Part shown: positions 48,233 through 48,548 of the stretch, piece after piece
Layout of the letters: the number at the start of each line of letters is the position of its first letter
Position numbering within the stretch: position 1 is the stretch's first letter
NCBI GenBank assembly: GCA_041494805.1
Contig: JBGQBN010000029.1
Coordinates: forward strand, 1-48,548
Source: JBGQBN01 sp041494805
GTDB lineage: Bacteria; Acidobacteriota; Terriglobia; Terriglobales; Acidobacteriaceae
Length of the DNA: 48,548 bases
Direction: 5' to 3'
The notes under the pieces: model-generated
Told to the model about the DNA's origin: nothing
Databases searched by the model: none
What the model saw: the letters and a program-made list of their open reading frames with translations, nothing else
Program-made: the position numbers and the translations under genes

Positions 48233-48548
48233 GTGCAACAAAATCAGCCCGCTTTGGTTTCGCGTCTTTCGTGGGTACTCGCGCTGTCGGCGCTGCTGGC
48301 GTGCAACGCAGCCACCGGAATGGCCCAGCACACGGTGGTGGAGAAAAACGGGGTGGGCGGAAGAATCGAAACCGACTACAACGCCGCTGAAAAAGTCACG
48401 CAGATGCGTACCCTCGGCGCCGATGCCAAACTCCAGCAGAAGGTGGACTACGAGTACCTCCCCGGCTATTACGTTGCTCAGCAAACTGACACCAGCTATT
48501 GGCCCACCGGCAAGGTCCGCAGGGTGGCACGCAATACCTATGACGAGA
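48233..48548 (+). CDS. Start of a secreted protein, unknown function (3' end outside window)
   Basis: The frame has no stop before the window end. GTG 48233 has AAGGGGA seven bases upstream and opens MQQNQPALVSRLSWVLAL, a signal peptide whose core runs through LSALLACNAATGMAQ. A Cys in LLACNA could serve as a lipobox Cys, so a lipoprotein is possible. The 105 visible residues continue with KVDYEYLPGYYVAQQ and no recognised domain. The minus-strand open frame over the same bases (48218-48484) is a shadow. Confidence 0.65.
   Translation, partial: MQQNQPALVSRLSWVLALSALLACNAATGMAQHTVVEKNGVGGRIETDYNAAEKVTQMRTLGADAKLQQKVDYEYLPGYYVAQQTDTSYWPTGKVRRVARNTYDE

Overview
The window looks like a piece of an Acidobacteriota chromosome (subdivision 1-type, inferred). 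The signs are a large TonB-dependent receptor with a carboxypeptidase-regulatory-like N-terminus, secreted GH172/DUF2961 enzymes, a multihaem cytochrome beside an FG-GAP/UnbV protein, remnants of GloVer-repeat and S9-peptidase genes, and an even, moderately high G+C. No rRNA, intact tRNA, insertion sequence, CRISPR array or phage structural gene was seen. Function calls rest on motifs read by eye; no database was searched.

Layout. (1) 2-4266: multihaem cytochrome c (5' end outside the window) and a membrane-anchored FG-GAP/UnbV/TPR protein. (2) 4267-5218: a scar holding a tRNA-like 3' half and a ParB/RepB fragment that reads in frame into the next gene. (3) 5219-8740: ribose-type sugar ABC transporter (ATPase, permease, binding lipoprotein). 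(4) 8788-14952: a minus-strand FAH-family dehydratase divergent from a plus-strand operon (SGNH hydrolase, zinc alcohol dehydrogenase, MFS carrier, PhyH oxygenase, SMP-30 lactonase). (5) 15013-28178: TonB-dependent receptor, SDR, two paralogous secreted glycosidase-like proteins, enolase-superfamily dehydratase, sugar permease, cyclase-family hydrolase, IclR regulator, HpcH/HpaI aldolase. (6) 28262-33947: U32-like protein, GH172, semialdehyde dehydrogenase, UxaA/GarD dehydratase. (7) 33997-41788: acyl-CoA synthetase, cytochrome c-PQQ dehydrogenase, two more GH172 proteins and a decayed gene end. (8) 42023-45149: MaoC hydratase, leaderless solute-binding protein, CaiB-type CoA transferase. (9) 45150-48548: gene remnants, a secreted acidobacterial protein with a terminator, and the start of another secreted protein.

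How it may work together (inference): regions 3-7 look like one carbohydrate utilisation locus. GH172 and the secreted glycosidase-like proteins release furanose sugars, the receptor and several carriers import them, PQQ-, zinc- and SDR-type dehydrogenases plus the lactonase make sugar acids, and the enolase-superfamily, UxaA and FAH-family dehydratases with the semialdehyde dehydrogenase lead to 2-oxoglutarate, with an aldolase branch to pyruvate.

The most striking finding is a shared regulatory signature. Five promoter regions (near 9744, 15046, 28296, 35780 and 39420) each carry two 15-bp pseudo-palindromes of the form TTCYRTAWTNYRGAA spaced exactly 20 bp apart, just downstream of a TTGACA promoter. 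They lie ahead of the catabolic, receptor, GH172 and PQQ-dehydrogenase units and are plausible operators of the IclR regulator encoded at 26548.
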